This document shows, in pieces, positions 1 to 7,472 of a stretch of DNA of 64,000 nt; the first letter of the stretch is position 1; each line of letters begins with the position of its first letter. Origin of the DNA: Cobetia sp. cqz5-12. Its GTDB lineage: Bacteria > Pseudomonadota > Gammaproteobacteria > Pseudomonadales > Halomonadaceae. The DNA lies in assembly GCF_016495405.1 (NCBI RefSeq), contig NZ_CP044522.1:930001-994000 (forward strand), given 5' to 3'. The position numbers and the translations under genes were made by a program. The notes under the pieces were generated by a model. That model saw only the letters and a program-made list of their open reading frames with translations, did no database searches and was not told the origin of the DNA.

Positions 1-786
1 ATTCTCGAGGAGCACGCCTTCCTGGCCGAACTGGATGAGGCCGGTGTCCCGGGCGCCCCCGCGTGGGCGAACGAGGCCGGCGAGACGCTGCATCGATTCG
101 AAGGCTTCGACTTCGCTCTCTTCCCGCATGTGGTGGGGCGCGCGCCGGAGCTTGAATCTGCCGAGCATCTCTACCAGCTGGGTGAGCTGATCGGTCGCGT
201 GCACGCGGTGGGGCGCAAGAGCGCGTTTCGCGAGCGGGAGACACTCTCGCCGCTGCGGATTCTGGAAGAGAGCTGCGCCAGCGTGCTGGCCTCCGACTGG
301 TTGAGTGAGCGCCAGCGCGACAGCTACCAGCGCGTCATCGAGGCACTGCGTCCGTTGGTCGCGGAGCAGAGCTGGCCGGAAAGCGCCTTGATCCGCACCC
401 ACGGCGACTGCCACATCGGCAACATGCTGGGACGTGATGACAGCTTCGCGCTGGTCGACTTCGATGACTGCCTGAGCGCCCCGGCGGTGCAGGACCTGTG
501 GATGCTGTTGACCGGTCAGAGCGACCCGGAGCTGCACATGCAGCTGTCCGAGGTGCTGGAGGGCTACGAGCAGCATTGTGAGTTCAATCGCAGCGAGCTC
601 AAGTGGATCGAGACCCTGCGCACACTGCGCATGGTGCGTCACAGCGCCTGGGTGGTGCGGCGCTGGTCGGACCCCGCCTTCCCGCAGGCCTTCTCGCACG
701 TGGCGAGTCTGGGCTACTGGGACGACCACATTCGCAGCCTGGAACAGCAGCGCGTCGCGCTGTCTGCGCCGCGTTGGCTGGCCTAG
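1..786 (+). CDS. srkA: Stress response kinase A (SrkA/YihE family), 5' end outside window
   Basis: The reading frame is open from base 1 to the stop at 784-786, so 261 residues are visible and the N-terminus lies upstream of the window. The fold is the aminoglycoside-phosphotransferase-like kinase fold. The catalytic loop HGDCHIGN (Asp at visible residue 136) and the metal-binding VDFDD segment are both intact. The C-terminal helical part with the RMVRHSAWV stretch matches SrkA/RdoA proteins, cytoplasmic Ser/Thr kinases linked to the Cpx envelope stress response and to protection from stress-induced death. An internal ATG at 130 is not the start, because conserved kinase sequence continues upstream of it. 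The gene is followed by a long perfect inverted repeat at 859-893. Confidence 0.9.
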   Translation: MLEEHAFLAELDEAGVPGAPAWANEAGETLHRFEGFDFALFPHVVGRAPELESAEHLYQLGELIGRVHAVGRKSAFRERETLSPLRILEESCASVLASDWLSERQRDSYQRVIEALRPLVAEQSWPESALIRTHGDCHIGNMLGRDDSFALVDFDDCLSAPAVQDLWMLLTGQSDPELHMQLSEVLEGYEQHCEFNRSELKWIETLRTLRMVRHSAWVVRRWSDPAFPQAFSHVASLGYWDDHIRSLEQQRVALSAPRWLA

Positions 787-858
787 CGGTCGCGGCATGA
801 CCTGAAAGCTGCAGCGAGGCCTGAGCCCCCTTTGGCGAAGTGATTGACGTCGCCCCTT

Positions 859-893
859 CATGCGCCCCCAACGGTTACCGTTGGGGGCGCATG
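859..893. repeat. Perfect inverted repeat, 17-bp arms, downstream of srkA
   Basis: The arms at 859-875 and 877-893 are exact reverse complements around a single central base. The RNA would form a very stable GC-rich stem. No run of T follows on either strand, so it is not a textbook intrinsic terminator, although it could stop or protect the srkA transcript. The rest of the 297-bp srkA-folE spacer shows nothing I can assign; a TAGAAT hexamer near 950 has no well-spaced -35 partner. Confidence 0.7.
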
Positions 894-1083
894 TGTTGCA
901 TGGATACGACAATCGCGTGAACAGACCTGCGTTGACGGCATGCCTGAGGTAGAATCTGGCCCTGACATTGAACACGAAGTTATACGATTTCTTGCCATCT
1001 GATCGCTTGTGTATGACTTTTGTGCTTTACCCCTGCTATGCGTGCGCTAGTGCGCGCCCCTGACCGATACCATAGGCAGACGG

Positions 1084-1635
1084 ATGACCGAAGAGATTGC
1101 CAACCACTACCGCCAGATCATCACCGCATTGGGTGAGGATCCAGAGCGTGAGGGCCTGCTGGATACGCCCAAGCGCGCGGCCAAGGCCATGCAGTACCTG
1201 ACTCATGGCTATCATCAGTCGTTGGAGGAGATCGTCAACGGCGCTGTCTTCACCTCCGATACGGACGAGATGGTACTGGTCAAGGACATCGAGCTTTACT
1301 CGATGTGCGAGCATCACCTGCTACCGTTCATCGGCAAGTGCCACATCGCCTATCTGCCGTCTGGCAAGGTGCTCGGTCTGTCCAAGTTCGCGCGTATCGT
1401 CGACATGTATTCGCGTCGCATGCAGATCCAGGAAAACCTCACCAAGCAGATCGCCGAGGCCGTTCAGCAGGTCACCGGTGCACGTGGTGTGGCCGTCGTG
1501 GTCGAAGCGCGTCACATGTGCATGATGATGCGTGGGGTGGAAAAGCAGAATTCCAGCATGAAGACGTCCGTGATGCTGGGCGCCTTCCGCGACAATCAGC
1601 CGACCCGTCAGGAATTCCTGACGTTGATCAGCTGA
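1084..1635 (+). CDS. folE: GTP cyclohydrolase I
   Basis: A 183-residue protein that converts GTP to 7,8-dihydroneopterin triphosphate, the entry step of folate and pterin synthesis. The zinc site is complete: Cys75, with His77/His78 in the CEHH motif, and Cys146 in the RHMCMMMRG motif. The TPKRAAKAM segment near residue 28 is also typical. At 183 residues it is shorter than the 222-residue E. coli enzyme and closer in size to the short FolE of pseudomonads. The next gene is folX, so this copy may feed tetrahydromonapterin rather than, or as well as, folate. A hairpin with a weak T tract follows the stop codon. Confidence 0.95.
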   Translation: MTEEIANHYRQIITALGEDPEREGLLDTPKRAAKAMQYLTHGYHQSLEEIVNGAVFTSDTDEMVLVKDIELYSMCEHHLLPFIGKCHIAYLPSGKVLGLSKFARIVDMYSRRMQIQENLTKQIAEAVQQVTGARGVAVVVEARHMCMMMRGVEKQNSSMKTSVMLGAFRDNQPTRQEFLTLIS

Positions 1636-1648
1636 CAGCTGAGTAAAG

Positions 1649-1676
1649 ACGCCGCCTTTCGAGGCGGCGTTCTTGT
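1649..1676 (+). terminator. Probable intrinsic terminator after folE
   Basis: A GC-rich stem (ACGCCGCC paired with GGCGGCGT, hairpin 1649-1670) is followed by the T-rich stretch TCTTGTC. The T tract is weak, so read-through into folX, 46 bp further on, is likely. Confidence 0.55.
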
Positions 1677-1721
1677 CTGGGAGTCATCTCGCGCGTTTCC
1701 CTTGATCAGGAGTCCCTGCCG

Positions 1722-2126
1722 ATGCCGATGCATGCCTTGCACGATGAACATCTCGATCACGATCTCGCCACCATTCGCATCAAGAATCTCCGTCTGCGCA
1801 CCTATATCGGGATCAATGAAGACGAGATCCAGAACCGCCAGGATGTCGTGATCAACGTGGTGATCCGCTATCGCGCGGCACGCGCCGTGCAGTTCAATCA
1901 CATCAGTGAAGCGCTCAATTACCGCACCATCACCAAGCAGTTGATCGCGCATGTCGAGGAAGGGCGTTTCGCGCTGCTCGAACGCATGACCCGTGAGGTG
2001 CTGGATATCGTGATGGCGCACGAACAGGTGCTGACGGCGCAGGTCGAGATCGACAAGCCACATGCCTTGCGCTTCTCTGACTCGGTGTCCGTCACCCTGT
2101 CGGACAGTCGCGAAGCGCATGACTAG
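1722..2126 (+). CDS. folX: Dihydroneopterin triphosphate 2'-epimerase (FolX)
   Basis: A 134-residue protein of the tunnelling-fold FolB/FolX family. The segments [32 protein letters not shown] and [15 protein letters not shown] match E. coli FolX much better than FolB. FolX epimerises dihydroneopterin triphosphate to the monapterin form, precursor of tetrahydromonapterin, the cofactor of phenylalanine hydroxylase in pseudomonads. The start is supported by AGGAG at 1708-1712, nine bases before the ATG. About 15 residues precede the usual FolX start and look like a poorly conserved tail. It lies directly downstream of folE. The usual third gene, folM, is not in the window. Confidence 0.9.
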   Translation: MPMHALHDEHLDHDLATIRIKNLRLRTYIGINEDEIQNRQDVVINVVIRYRAARAVQFNHISEALNYRTITKQLIAHVEEGRFALLERMTREVLDIVMAHEQVLTAQVEIDKPHALRFSDSVSVTLSDSREAHD

Positions 2127-2144
2127 TCGGCCGGGGCAGGCGTT

Positions 2145-2224
2145 GAGAAACTCATATGTCGAGAAGTTCATATGTCGTGAAAGTCAGATGTCGAGAAGCT
2201 CACATATCGAGAAAGTCAGGCGCA
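2145..2224. repeat. Five imperfect 16-bp tandem repeats
   Basis: Units start at 2145, 2161, 2177, 2193 and 2209. The consensus is approximately GAGAARNTCAYATGTC; the fifth unit diverges at its 3' end. The array fills most of the folX to 2252 spacer. No open frame of interest crosses it, and it lacks the dyad symmetry of an operator. Confidence 0.85.
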
Positions 2225-2251
2225 GAAGTCTGAAGAGTCGGGAGACATGAT

Positions 2252-2587
2252 GTGATCGGGGAAATCATCCATTTCGATGATGCAGAACAGCAGGGCACCA
2301 TTCGGGACGAGAAGGGCGGTGAGCACGCCTTCGATCTGGTCGGCTGGCGCGGGCGTGGCTTGCCGGGGCCGGGAGTGGCGGTGGACTTCGAACTTCGCGA
2401 CGGGCGTGCAGTACAGGTATTCAATGCGCGAATCAAGCAGCAGAAGGCGCGACGAGTCGTCTCGATGCCGCCCGAGAGCGAGGCCCCCGGAACCACGGCC
2501 GACACCGTCAGGCCAGCGATACGCAAGCGCTGGTGGCTCGTCGGGCTGGCCATCGTGGTACTAGTGCTGGCAGGGTTGTGGATCTAG
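2252..2587 (+). CDS. Cold-shock-fold protein with C-terminal membrane anchor
   Basis: A 111-residue protein. Residues 1-56 resemble a cold-shock (CSD/OB-fold) domain: a GEIIHFDD strand, a GTI strand, then alternating beta segments up to the RAVQVFNARI strand. A basic, Pro-rich linker follows, and residues about 93-111 form one hydrophobic segment (WWLVGLAIVVLVLAGLWI) ending at the stop. The start is GTG at 2252 with GGAG at 2241-2244; the nearby ATG at 2248 runs straight into a stop. CSD domains joined to DUF1294 membrane domains are known, but here only one helix is present. Predicted to be an inner-membrane-anchored nucleic-acid-binding protein; the function is unknown. Confidence 0.75.
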   Translation: MIGEIIHFDDAEQQGTIRDEKGGEHAFDLVGWRGRGLPGPGVAVDFELRDGRAVQVFNARIKQQKARRVVSMPPESEAPGTTADTVRPAIRKRWWLVGLAIVVLVLAGLWI

Positions 2588-2685
2588 CGCCACGCCCGCA
2601 TCTAGGCTATATCAGGTTAGTCTTGAGTAGTCTCGGTTAGCCGGGAATCACTACCTTGACCCACAAGCACGCCTCGGGAGTCTTC

Positions 2686-4143
2686 ATGGAACATCTCAAC
2701 GATACCAGTCTGTTTCGTCCATTTGCCTATATCGACGGTGGCTGGGTAGCCGCGGATTCCGGCGAGCAGATCGAGGTCGACAATCCTGCCACCGGCGAGA
2801 TCATCGGCCGCGTGCCTCGGCTGGGTTACGCCGAGACTGAACGCGCCATCGAGGCAGCGCAGCGCTCCTTTGCTGACTGGAAGGAGACGCCGGCGCTGGA
2901 GCGCGCTGACATCCTGATGAAGTGGTATGCCTTGATGCTGGAGCACAAGGATGATCTGGCGCAGATCATGACGCTGGAGCAGGGCAAGCCCCTCGCCGAA
3001 GCCGCCGGTGAAATCCAGTATGCGGCCAGCTTCCTGCGCTGGTTCGCCGAAGAAGGCCAGCGCGTGTATGGCGACACCATTCCGGCCGCCAAGCGTGACC
3101 AGCGTATCCTGGTGCTCAAGCAGCCGGTCGGGGTGGTGGGGGCGATCACGCCGTGGAACTTCCCGGCCTCGATGATCACCCGCAAGGCGGGCGCCGCACT
3201 GGCCGCGGGCTGCCCGATCGTGGTCAAGCCGGCCAGCCAGACCCCGTTCTCGGCGCTGGCGCTGGCGGTGCTGGCGGAACGCGCTGGCGTGCCGCGCGGC
3301 GTCTTCAATGTCGTGCCGGGCTCGGCCAAGGACATCGCCAGGGCGATGACCGATTCCAGCATCGTGCGCAAGGTGACCTTTACCGGCTCCACGGAAGTCG
3401 GGCGTGGCCTGATGGCAAATGCCGCGCAGCATATCCAGAAGATCTCGCTGGAGCTTGGCGGCAACGCGCCCTTCCTGGTGTTCGAAGATGCTGATCTCGA
3501 TGCGGCGGTGGAAGGCGCGATGGCAGCCAAGTTTCGCAATGCCGGCCAGACCTGCGTCTGCACCAATCGCTTCCTGGTGCAGTCCAGCGTGGTCAATGCC
3601 TTCAGCGAGAAGCTGGCTGCCGCGATGAACGCCGAGCTGACCGTTGGCAATGGTCTGGAGGAGGGCGTCAAGGTCGGCCCGTTGATCGATGGCGATGCCG
3701 TCGAGAAGGTCACCGAGCACGTGCAGGATGCTCTCGACAAGGGCGCCGAGCTGCTGCTGGGCGGCCATCCGCATCCGCTGGGGGGCAGCTTCTTCACGCC
3801 GACCCTGATCTCGCAGGTGACGCCGGAGATGAAAGTCGCCCGTGAGGAAACCTTCGGTCCGCTGGCGGCGATCTTCCCCTTCGAGAGCGAAGAAGAGGCG
3901 ATCGAGATGGCCAACGACACCGAATTCGGACTGGCCAGTTATTTCTACAGCAGCGATCTCAAGCGCGTCTGGCGTGTTTCGGAAGGTCTGGACTACGGCA
4001 TGGTCGGCATCAACACCGGCCTGATTTCCAACGCCGCGGCACCTTTCGGCGGCACCAAGGCATCGGGGCTGGGCCGTGAAGGCTCCAAGTATGGGCTCGA
4101 GGAATACATGGAAACCAAGTATCTGTGTCTCTCACTTGGCTGA
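2686..4143 (+). CDS. gabD: NAD(P)-dependent succinate-semialdehyde dehydrogenase
   Basis: A 485-residue aldehyde dehydrogenase (E. coli GabD has 482). It oxidises succinate semialdehyde to succinate at the end of the GABA shunt. The catalytic residues are Glu256 (in the LELGGNAPF motif) and Cys290 (in GQTCVC); a second Cys at 292 matches the redox-sensitive pair known in GabD. The cofactor segment GAITPWNFP and the C-terminal GREGSKYGLEEYMETKYLCL are typical of the family. The ATG at 2686 is preceded by CGGGAG at 2675-2680, which is better than the in-frame TTG at 2656. No gabT or gabP is adjacent; the gene stands alone and is closed by a strong terminator. Confidence 0.92.
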   Translation: MEHLNDTSLFRPFAYIDGGWVAADSGEQIEVDNPATGEIIGRVPRLGYAETERAIEAAQRSFADWKETPALERADILMKWYALMLEHKDDLAQIMTLEQGKPLAEAAGEIQYAASFLRWFAEEGQRVYGDTIPAAKRDQRILVLKQPVGVVGAITPWNFPASMITRKAGAALAAGCPIVVKPASQTPFSALALAVLAERAGVPRGVFNVVPGSAKDIARAMTDSSIVRKVTFTGSTEVGRGLMANAAQHIQKISLELGGNAPFLVFEDADLDAAVEGAMAAKFRNAGQTCVCTNRFLVQSSVVNAFSEKLAAAMNAELTVGNGLEEGVKVGPLIDGDAVEKVTEHVQDALDKGAELLLGGHPHPLGGSFFTPTLISQVTPEMKVAREETFGPLAAIFPFESEEEAIEMANDTEFGLASYFYSSDLKRVWRVSEGLDYGMVGINTGLISNAAAPFGGTKASGLGREGSKYGLEEYMETKYLCLSLG

Positions 4144-4197
4144 TCCATCGTCATCGGGTCCGCACTAAGGCAATGATCGGACGCGACATCAGATGGC

Positions 4198-4231
4198 AAA
4201 AAGCCCGCCCGGGAAACCGGGCGGGCTTTTT
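4198..4231 (+). terminator. Strong intrinsic terminator after gabD
   Basis: A 15-bp stem (4198-4212 with 4217-4231), GAAA loop, A-run on the 5' side and T-run on the 3' side. The A/T symmetry means it could work in both directions. Confidence 0.92.
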
Positions 4232-4493
4232 CATGCCATGTCTTTATTCCACCTGTCTGCGCCGAGCGTGCCTGCAACTTGGCCATGGAATGTTCGCCGC
4301 CGCGTTCGATGGCTTCCTGCAGGCTGATGGGAAAGTGGCATGCGCGACAGGCGGCCAATCTCGCGTCAAGAGGTGCATGAGTCATTGGTCGTAGAGACGG
4401 AGTGTCTCGAGTATCGACGGCGCTGCGCATGTCAGACCAAAGCGGTACATCGCGGTCTTTTAGCGCAGATCAGGGCCAAAGACAGGTGTGCTT

Positions 4494-4538
4494 TGTCGGC
4501 ATTCTCTTACTTGTGGATATGCTTATTTACGCTACAGT
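4494..4538 (+). promoter_or_regulatory. Candidate promoter with GacA/UvrY-like box for the small RNA
   Basis: A TTGTGG element (4511-4516) and TACAGT (4533-4538) are 16 bp apart and give a plausible sigma-70 promoter. Abutting it, 4494-4511 reads TGTCGG-N6-CTTACT. This matches the GacA/UvrY upstream activating sequence TGTAAG-N6-CTTACA at 9 of 12 specified positions. The box lies closer to the -10 than in Pseudomonas rsm genes, so the assignment is tentative. Confidence 0.4.
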
Positions 4539-4544
4539 CAAAGA

Positions 4545-4620
4545 GCGGGACCTGTGGTGATAGTCTTCAAGGATTGAAGACAGGGCGAGTGGCGTGGCGG
4601 ACGCGACTTGCCCTTTTTTA
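4545..4620 (+). ncRNA. Candidate small RNA, RsmY/RsmZ/CsrB-like
   Basis: A short transcription unit with no plausible protein. After the promoter comes a perfect 8-bp hairpin (4563-4570 with 4574-4581) whose loop is exactly GGA in the context CAAGGATTG. A 14-bp stem with one mismatch follows (4582-4595 with 4601-4614; loop GGCGG, giving another GGA at 4599-4601) and ends in TTTTTTA, an intrinsic terminator. A third GGA is at 4548-4550. GGA in hairpin loops is the binding signature of CsrA/RsmA. The predicted length of about 75 nt is shorter than known RsmX/Y/Z RNAs and carries fewer GGA motifs. It could instead be only a stand-alone terminator. The 263 bp before it (4232-4493) hold nothing I can support. 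Confidence 0.45.
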
Positions 4621-4632
4621 TTGCCGCATTCG

Positions 4633-4706
4633 GCTCTCATGCCTCAACTCTCATATCTCGATCCGCCCATCTCAGCCCTCACTTCTCGGCTCGCATATCT
4701 CACCCC
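4633..4706. repeat. Degenerate 14-15 bp tandem repeats overlapping the glsA stop
   Basis: Five CTCAT/CTC-rich units begin near 4633, 4648, 4663, 4678 and 4692. The array runs into the last codons of glsA, whose stop is the TCA at 4700-4702 on the minus strand. The copies are quite diverged. Confidence 0.55.
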
Positions 4707-5641
4707 AGTGGCGAAAGCCCCATGCCCGCCACCAGGCCTTCCAGTGCATGCCGTCCGGCGATCGAGTTGCCGTAGCCGTCCAGACGTGGCGACCAGACGC
4801 AGATGCTCATCTGTCCCGGCAGGATGGCGATGATGCCACCGCCGACCCCACTCTTGCCCGGCAGACCCACCCGCCAGGCGAAGTCACCTGCCGCGTCGTA
4901 AAGGCCGCAGGTCAGCAACAACGCATTGAGCTGGCGTGTCTCCAGCGGTGAGACCACTTCCTTGCCATCCAGCGGATTGACGCCGCGATTGGCCAGGAAG
5001 GCAAAGCTGCGTGCCAGTTCCACGCAGTTCATCGACACCGAGCAGCTGTGGAAGTAGGTATCCAGCAGGTCATCCACATCGGAATGCACATTGCCGTAGG
5101 CCTGCATCAGATAGGCGAGCGAGGCATTGCGTGCCTTGTGGTCCATTTCCGAGCGCGCGACCTTCTCATCGAAGCCGATATCGTCGCTGCCGGACAGACG
5201 CCTGAGCTGCTCGCGCAGGGTGTTCTGGATCGAGACGATGCGCGACACCAGCAGATCGGTGATCAGCAAGGCACCGGCATTGATGAAGGGATTGCGTGGA
5301 ATGCCGTTCTCGACCTCCAGCTGCATGATCGAGTTGAACGCCTGGCCGGAAGGCTCACGACCGACACGCGACCAGATCTCGTCGCTCTCAAGACGCTGCA
5401 TCGCCAGTACCAGTGCATGCACCTTGGAGATCGACTGGATCGAGAAGCGGGTATGCGCGCTGCCGGCGTACTGGACGCGGCCATCCACATGGCAGACGGC
5501 AATCCCGAACTGATCCGGGTCCACCTGCGCCAGGGCCGGGATGTAATCCGCGACCTTGCCCTCGTTGAAGCAGCGGCTGGCATCATTGGACAGGCGTTCA
5601 AGCAGCGTCTGGAGGGCATCAGAGTCGAGTGGCGGCGTCAT
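4700..5641 (-). CDS. glsA: Glutaminase
   Basis: A 313-residue serine-dependent glutaminase of the beta-lactamase-like fold, hydrolysing glutamine to glutamate and ammonia. The SxxK nucleophile motif is in the segment SIQSISKVH. The family signatures PSGQAFNS, NPFINAGAL, the GLYDAAGDFAWRVGLPGKSGVGGG block and a C-terminal DGYGNS are all present. Length is normal (about 308 in E. coli YneH). It is convergent with the small-RNA unit upstream of its 3' end and divergent from the DUF2061 gene. The only regulatory feature seen is a weak Fur-like site in the shared promoter region. Confidence 0.93.
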   Translation of the reverse strand: MTPPLDSDALQTLLERLSNDASRCFNEGKVADYIPALAQVDPDQFGIAVCHVDGRVQYAGSAHTRFSIQSISKVHALVLAMQRLESDEIWSRVGREPSGQAFNSIMQLEVENGIPRNPFINAGALLITDLLVSRIVSIQNTLREQLRRLSGSDDIGFDEKVARSEMDHKARNASLAYLMQAYGNVHSDVDDLLDTYFHSCSVSMNCVELARSFAFLANRGVNPLDGKEVVSPLETRQLNALLLTCGLYDAAGDFAWRVGLPGKSGVGGGIIAILPGQMSICVWSPRLDGYGNSIAGRHALEGLVAGMGLSPLG

Positions 5642-5788
5642 GGCGACCTTGAGGAGACAGAGTGGATGGAATGCAATCGCATGGTACGGCTGCGCATTCT
5701 ACCCAATCCTGTGGGCTGTGGCGCGTGGTGATCCGAGCGCTTGATAGCCAGCCCTTATCAGCGGGGTAGGGCAAAGTGATTTCAAGTT

Positions 5789-5807
5789 GCAGATGAGACT
5801 CACTATC
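5789..5807. promoter_or_regulatory. Weak Fur-box-like palindrome
   Basis: On the minus strand the 19-mer matches 12 of 19 positions of the classical Fur consensus (GATAATGATAATCATTATC). It lies in the divergent spacer between glsA and the DUF2061 gene. The match is modest and neither neighbour is a known Fur target. Confidence 0.25.
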
Positions 5808-5908
5808 ATTCATTACATCGAGGCAACAACAGTTTGCCCACCAAGAGACACGCGACGCGCTGGGGTTCAGCGTCTCGCTGAGCACAGACCGCCCGGAGGG
5901 CAGCCAAC

Positions 5909-6148
5909 ATGATCAAGACATTGACCTTTGCCAGCATGCACTTCTCCATCGCCTTCGGTGTCACCTACCTGCTGACCGGTGACATCGTGGTCGGCGGTCT
6001 GGTCGCCATCGTCGAGCCTGCGGTCAACACCGTCGCCTTCTTCTTCCACGAAAAAGTCTGGAACCGTGTCACCGCGCGCCGCCAGCAGGCTGCTGAGCGC
6101 GAGGCAAACTCGCGAAACGCCATGAGCGGAGCGGCGCTGGCGGGCTGA
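5909..6148 (+). CDS. DUF2061 family small membrane protein
   Basis: A 79-residue protein with two hydrophobic segments (about residues 4-24 and 27-47) and the conserved DUF2061 ending FFFHEKVWNRV. In the family this is KT-T-R followed by two helices and a Y/F-HE-xW motif. The last 25 residues are polar and Ala-rich and probably cytoplasmic. The function of DUF2061 is unknown. The ATG follows a purine-rich GGAGGG stretch at 5895-5900. The gene is 62 bp upstream of an exported amidohydrolase and may be cotranscribed with it. Confidence 0.85.
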   Translation: MIKTLTFASMHFSIAFGVTYLLTGDIVVGGLVAIVEPAVNTVAFFFHEKVWNRVTARRQQAAEREANSRNAMSGAALAG

Positions 6149-6210
6149 GGCCGCTTGCGCGTGGCAAGGATGCGCCGCAGAATCGAGCGACCTTTTCCCC
6201 GGAGCTCCTC

Positions 6211-7338
6211 ATGCTGACGCTTGCCCAATGCACCCCCCGTTCCTTTCTTCCTGCCAGTGCCTCTTGTCCTGCCGAGCCGTCTCATCCTGCCCGCTCCCGC
6301 CAACGTCCTCTCGTCCAGGGGGCGTTGGCGTTGCTGCTGGGGCTTGCCGGCAGTCTGGCTGGTCTCGAATCCGTGGCCGCCGACGAGACACGCGATTATC
6401 ACTACAGCGACGCCCATCTGCACTTCGTGGACTTCTTCCAGCAGGGCGATGGTCTGGGGGCCTTGCTGGATGCCATGGACGAGGCGCAGGTCGATCACGC
6501 CCTGGTCACGGGGATCGGCGTCGCCAAGAAATGGCAGCAGGACGCGCCCAAGAAGCCACGTTACTACATGGGCGATGATGCGCCGGTCTACTGGTATTCC
6601 GGTACCGATTACATCCTGGCCGAGGCGCTGACCCGCGCACCGGGGCCGGTACAGGCGCGTTTCTCGCCGTTCATCACCGGCTTCAACCCCACCGATCTGA
6701 ACGCCGCCGACGAGATCCGCCAGTTGATGGCGATCTATCCCGGCTTCTGGAAGGGCATCGGTGAAGTCTTCACGCGCCATGATGACCTGACGCGTCTGAC
6801 CGAGGGCGAGACGCCGCGTGCCAATCATCCTGCCTTGATGAAGGTCTATGCGCTGGCGGCGGAGAAGGGCCTGCCGGTGATGATTCATTCCAATATCACC
6901 AGCAAGCGGGAAGGGCATGAGGGCCTGTATCTCGAGGAATTCGAGAGTGCGGTGCGCGACAACCCCGAGACGACGTTCATCTGGGCACACGCCGGGACCA
7001 GCGCCGAGCTCAATCGCCGTCTGGGGCGCATGACCTGGCTACATGGCGAGATCGAGCGCATGCTCGAAACCTATCCTAACCTGAATGTCGACCTGTCCTG
7101 GTCGGTGCTGGAGCCGTACCTGCTGGATGAATCAGGTCAGCCGCGCTCGCGCTGGGTCAAGCTGGTCGAGCGCTTCCCGCAGCGCTTCGTGCTCGGCAGT
7201 GATGTGGTCGGGCGCTTCGGCTCGGTGGGCGATACCCTGGCAAGTTACACGCCCTTCCTCGATGCGCTGTCGCCACAGGCGGCGCGCAATGTCGCGCGCG
7301 ACAACTTCCTGCGCTGGGTCAACCTGCCGGTCGAATGA
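6211..7338 (+). CDS. Exported amidohydrolase-family (metal-dependent TIM-barrel) protein
   Basis: A 375-residue protein. Residues 1-58 contain a basic stretch and a hydrophobic segment (GALALLLGLAGSLAGL) ending near AA/DET, consistent with a long signal peptide and a periplasmic location. The mature part has the amidohydrolase_2 hallmarks: SDAHLHF for the first metal ligands, VMIHSNI, FIWAHAG and VLGSDVVGR, each placing His or Asp at the expected barrel strand. The substrate cannot be deduced; related proteins act on decarboxylation or hydrolysis substrates. RBS GGAG at 6200-6203. Followed by a bidirectional terminator. Confidence 0.8.
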   Translation: MLTLAQCTPRSFLPASASCPAEPSHPARSRQRPLVQGALALLLGLAGSLAGLESVAADETRDYHYSDAHLHFVDFFQQGDGLGALLDAMDEAQVDHALVTGIGVAKKWQQDAPKKPRYYMGDDAPVYWYSGTDYILAEALTRAPGPVQARFSPFITGFNPTDLNAADEIRQLMAIYPGFWKGIGEVFTRHDDLTRLTEGETPRANHPALMKVYALAAEKGLPVMIHSNITSKREGHEGLYLEEFESAVRDNPETTFIWAHAGTSAELNRRLGRMTWLHGEIERMLETYPNLNVDLSWSVLEPYLLDESGQPRSRWVKLVERFPQRFVLGSDVVGRFGSVGDTLASYTPFLDALSPQAARNVARDNFLRWVNLPVE

Positions 7339-7364
7339 CCGCTGTTATTGTCTCATGCGCATGA

Positions 7365-7401
7365 AAAAGCCCCCGTCAGCGTATCGCTGGCGGGGGCTTT
7401 T
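7365..7401. terminator. Bidirectional intrinsic terminator between the amidohydrolase gene and purH
   Basis: A 17-bp stem (7365-7381 with 7385-7401) with A-run and T-run ends, placed between two convergent genes. It can serve both. Confidence 0.9.
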
Positions 7402-7472
7402 GCGTGAGCGCTAGTCTATAAGTTCGTGCAGATCACTGCGCTCCTGCATGTCACCGAAGCACTGACATCCGA

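Noticed and set aside
901-1083. TAGAAT hexamer near 950 as the folE promoter
   Set aside because: The only nearby TTGACG is 12 bp away, too close for a sigma-70 pair.
2145-2224. CRISPR array
   Set aside because: The 16-bp units are contiguous, with no spacers, and there are no cas genes.
3993-4430. Minus-strand open frame between gabD and the small RNA locus
   Set aside because: It runs through the gabD terminator and into the gabD 3' end, and its product (including a CRAC-type Cys pair) matches no family I know. The part from 4240 to 4385 could be a small gene but nothing supports it.
4494-4620. Glutamine riboswitch regulating glsA
   Set aside because: The structure is downstream of glsA's 3' end and transcribed in the opposite direction, so it cannot be its leader.
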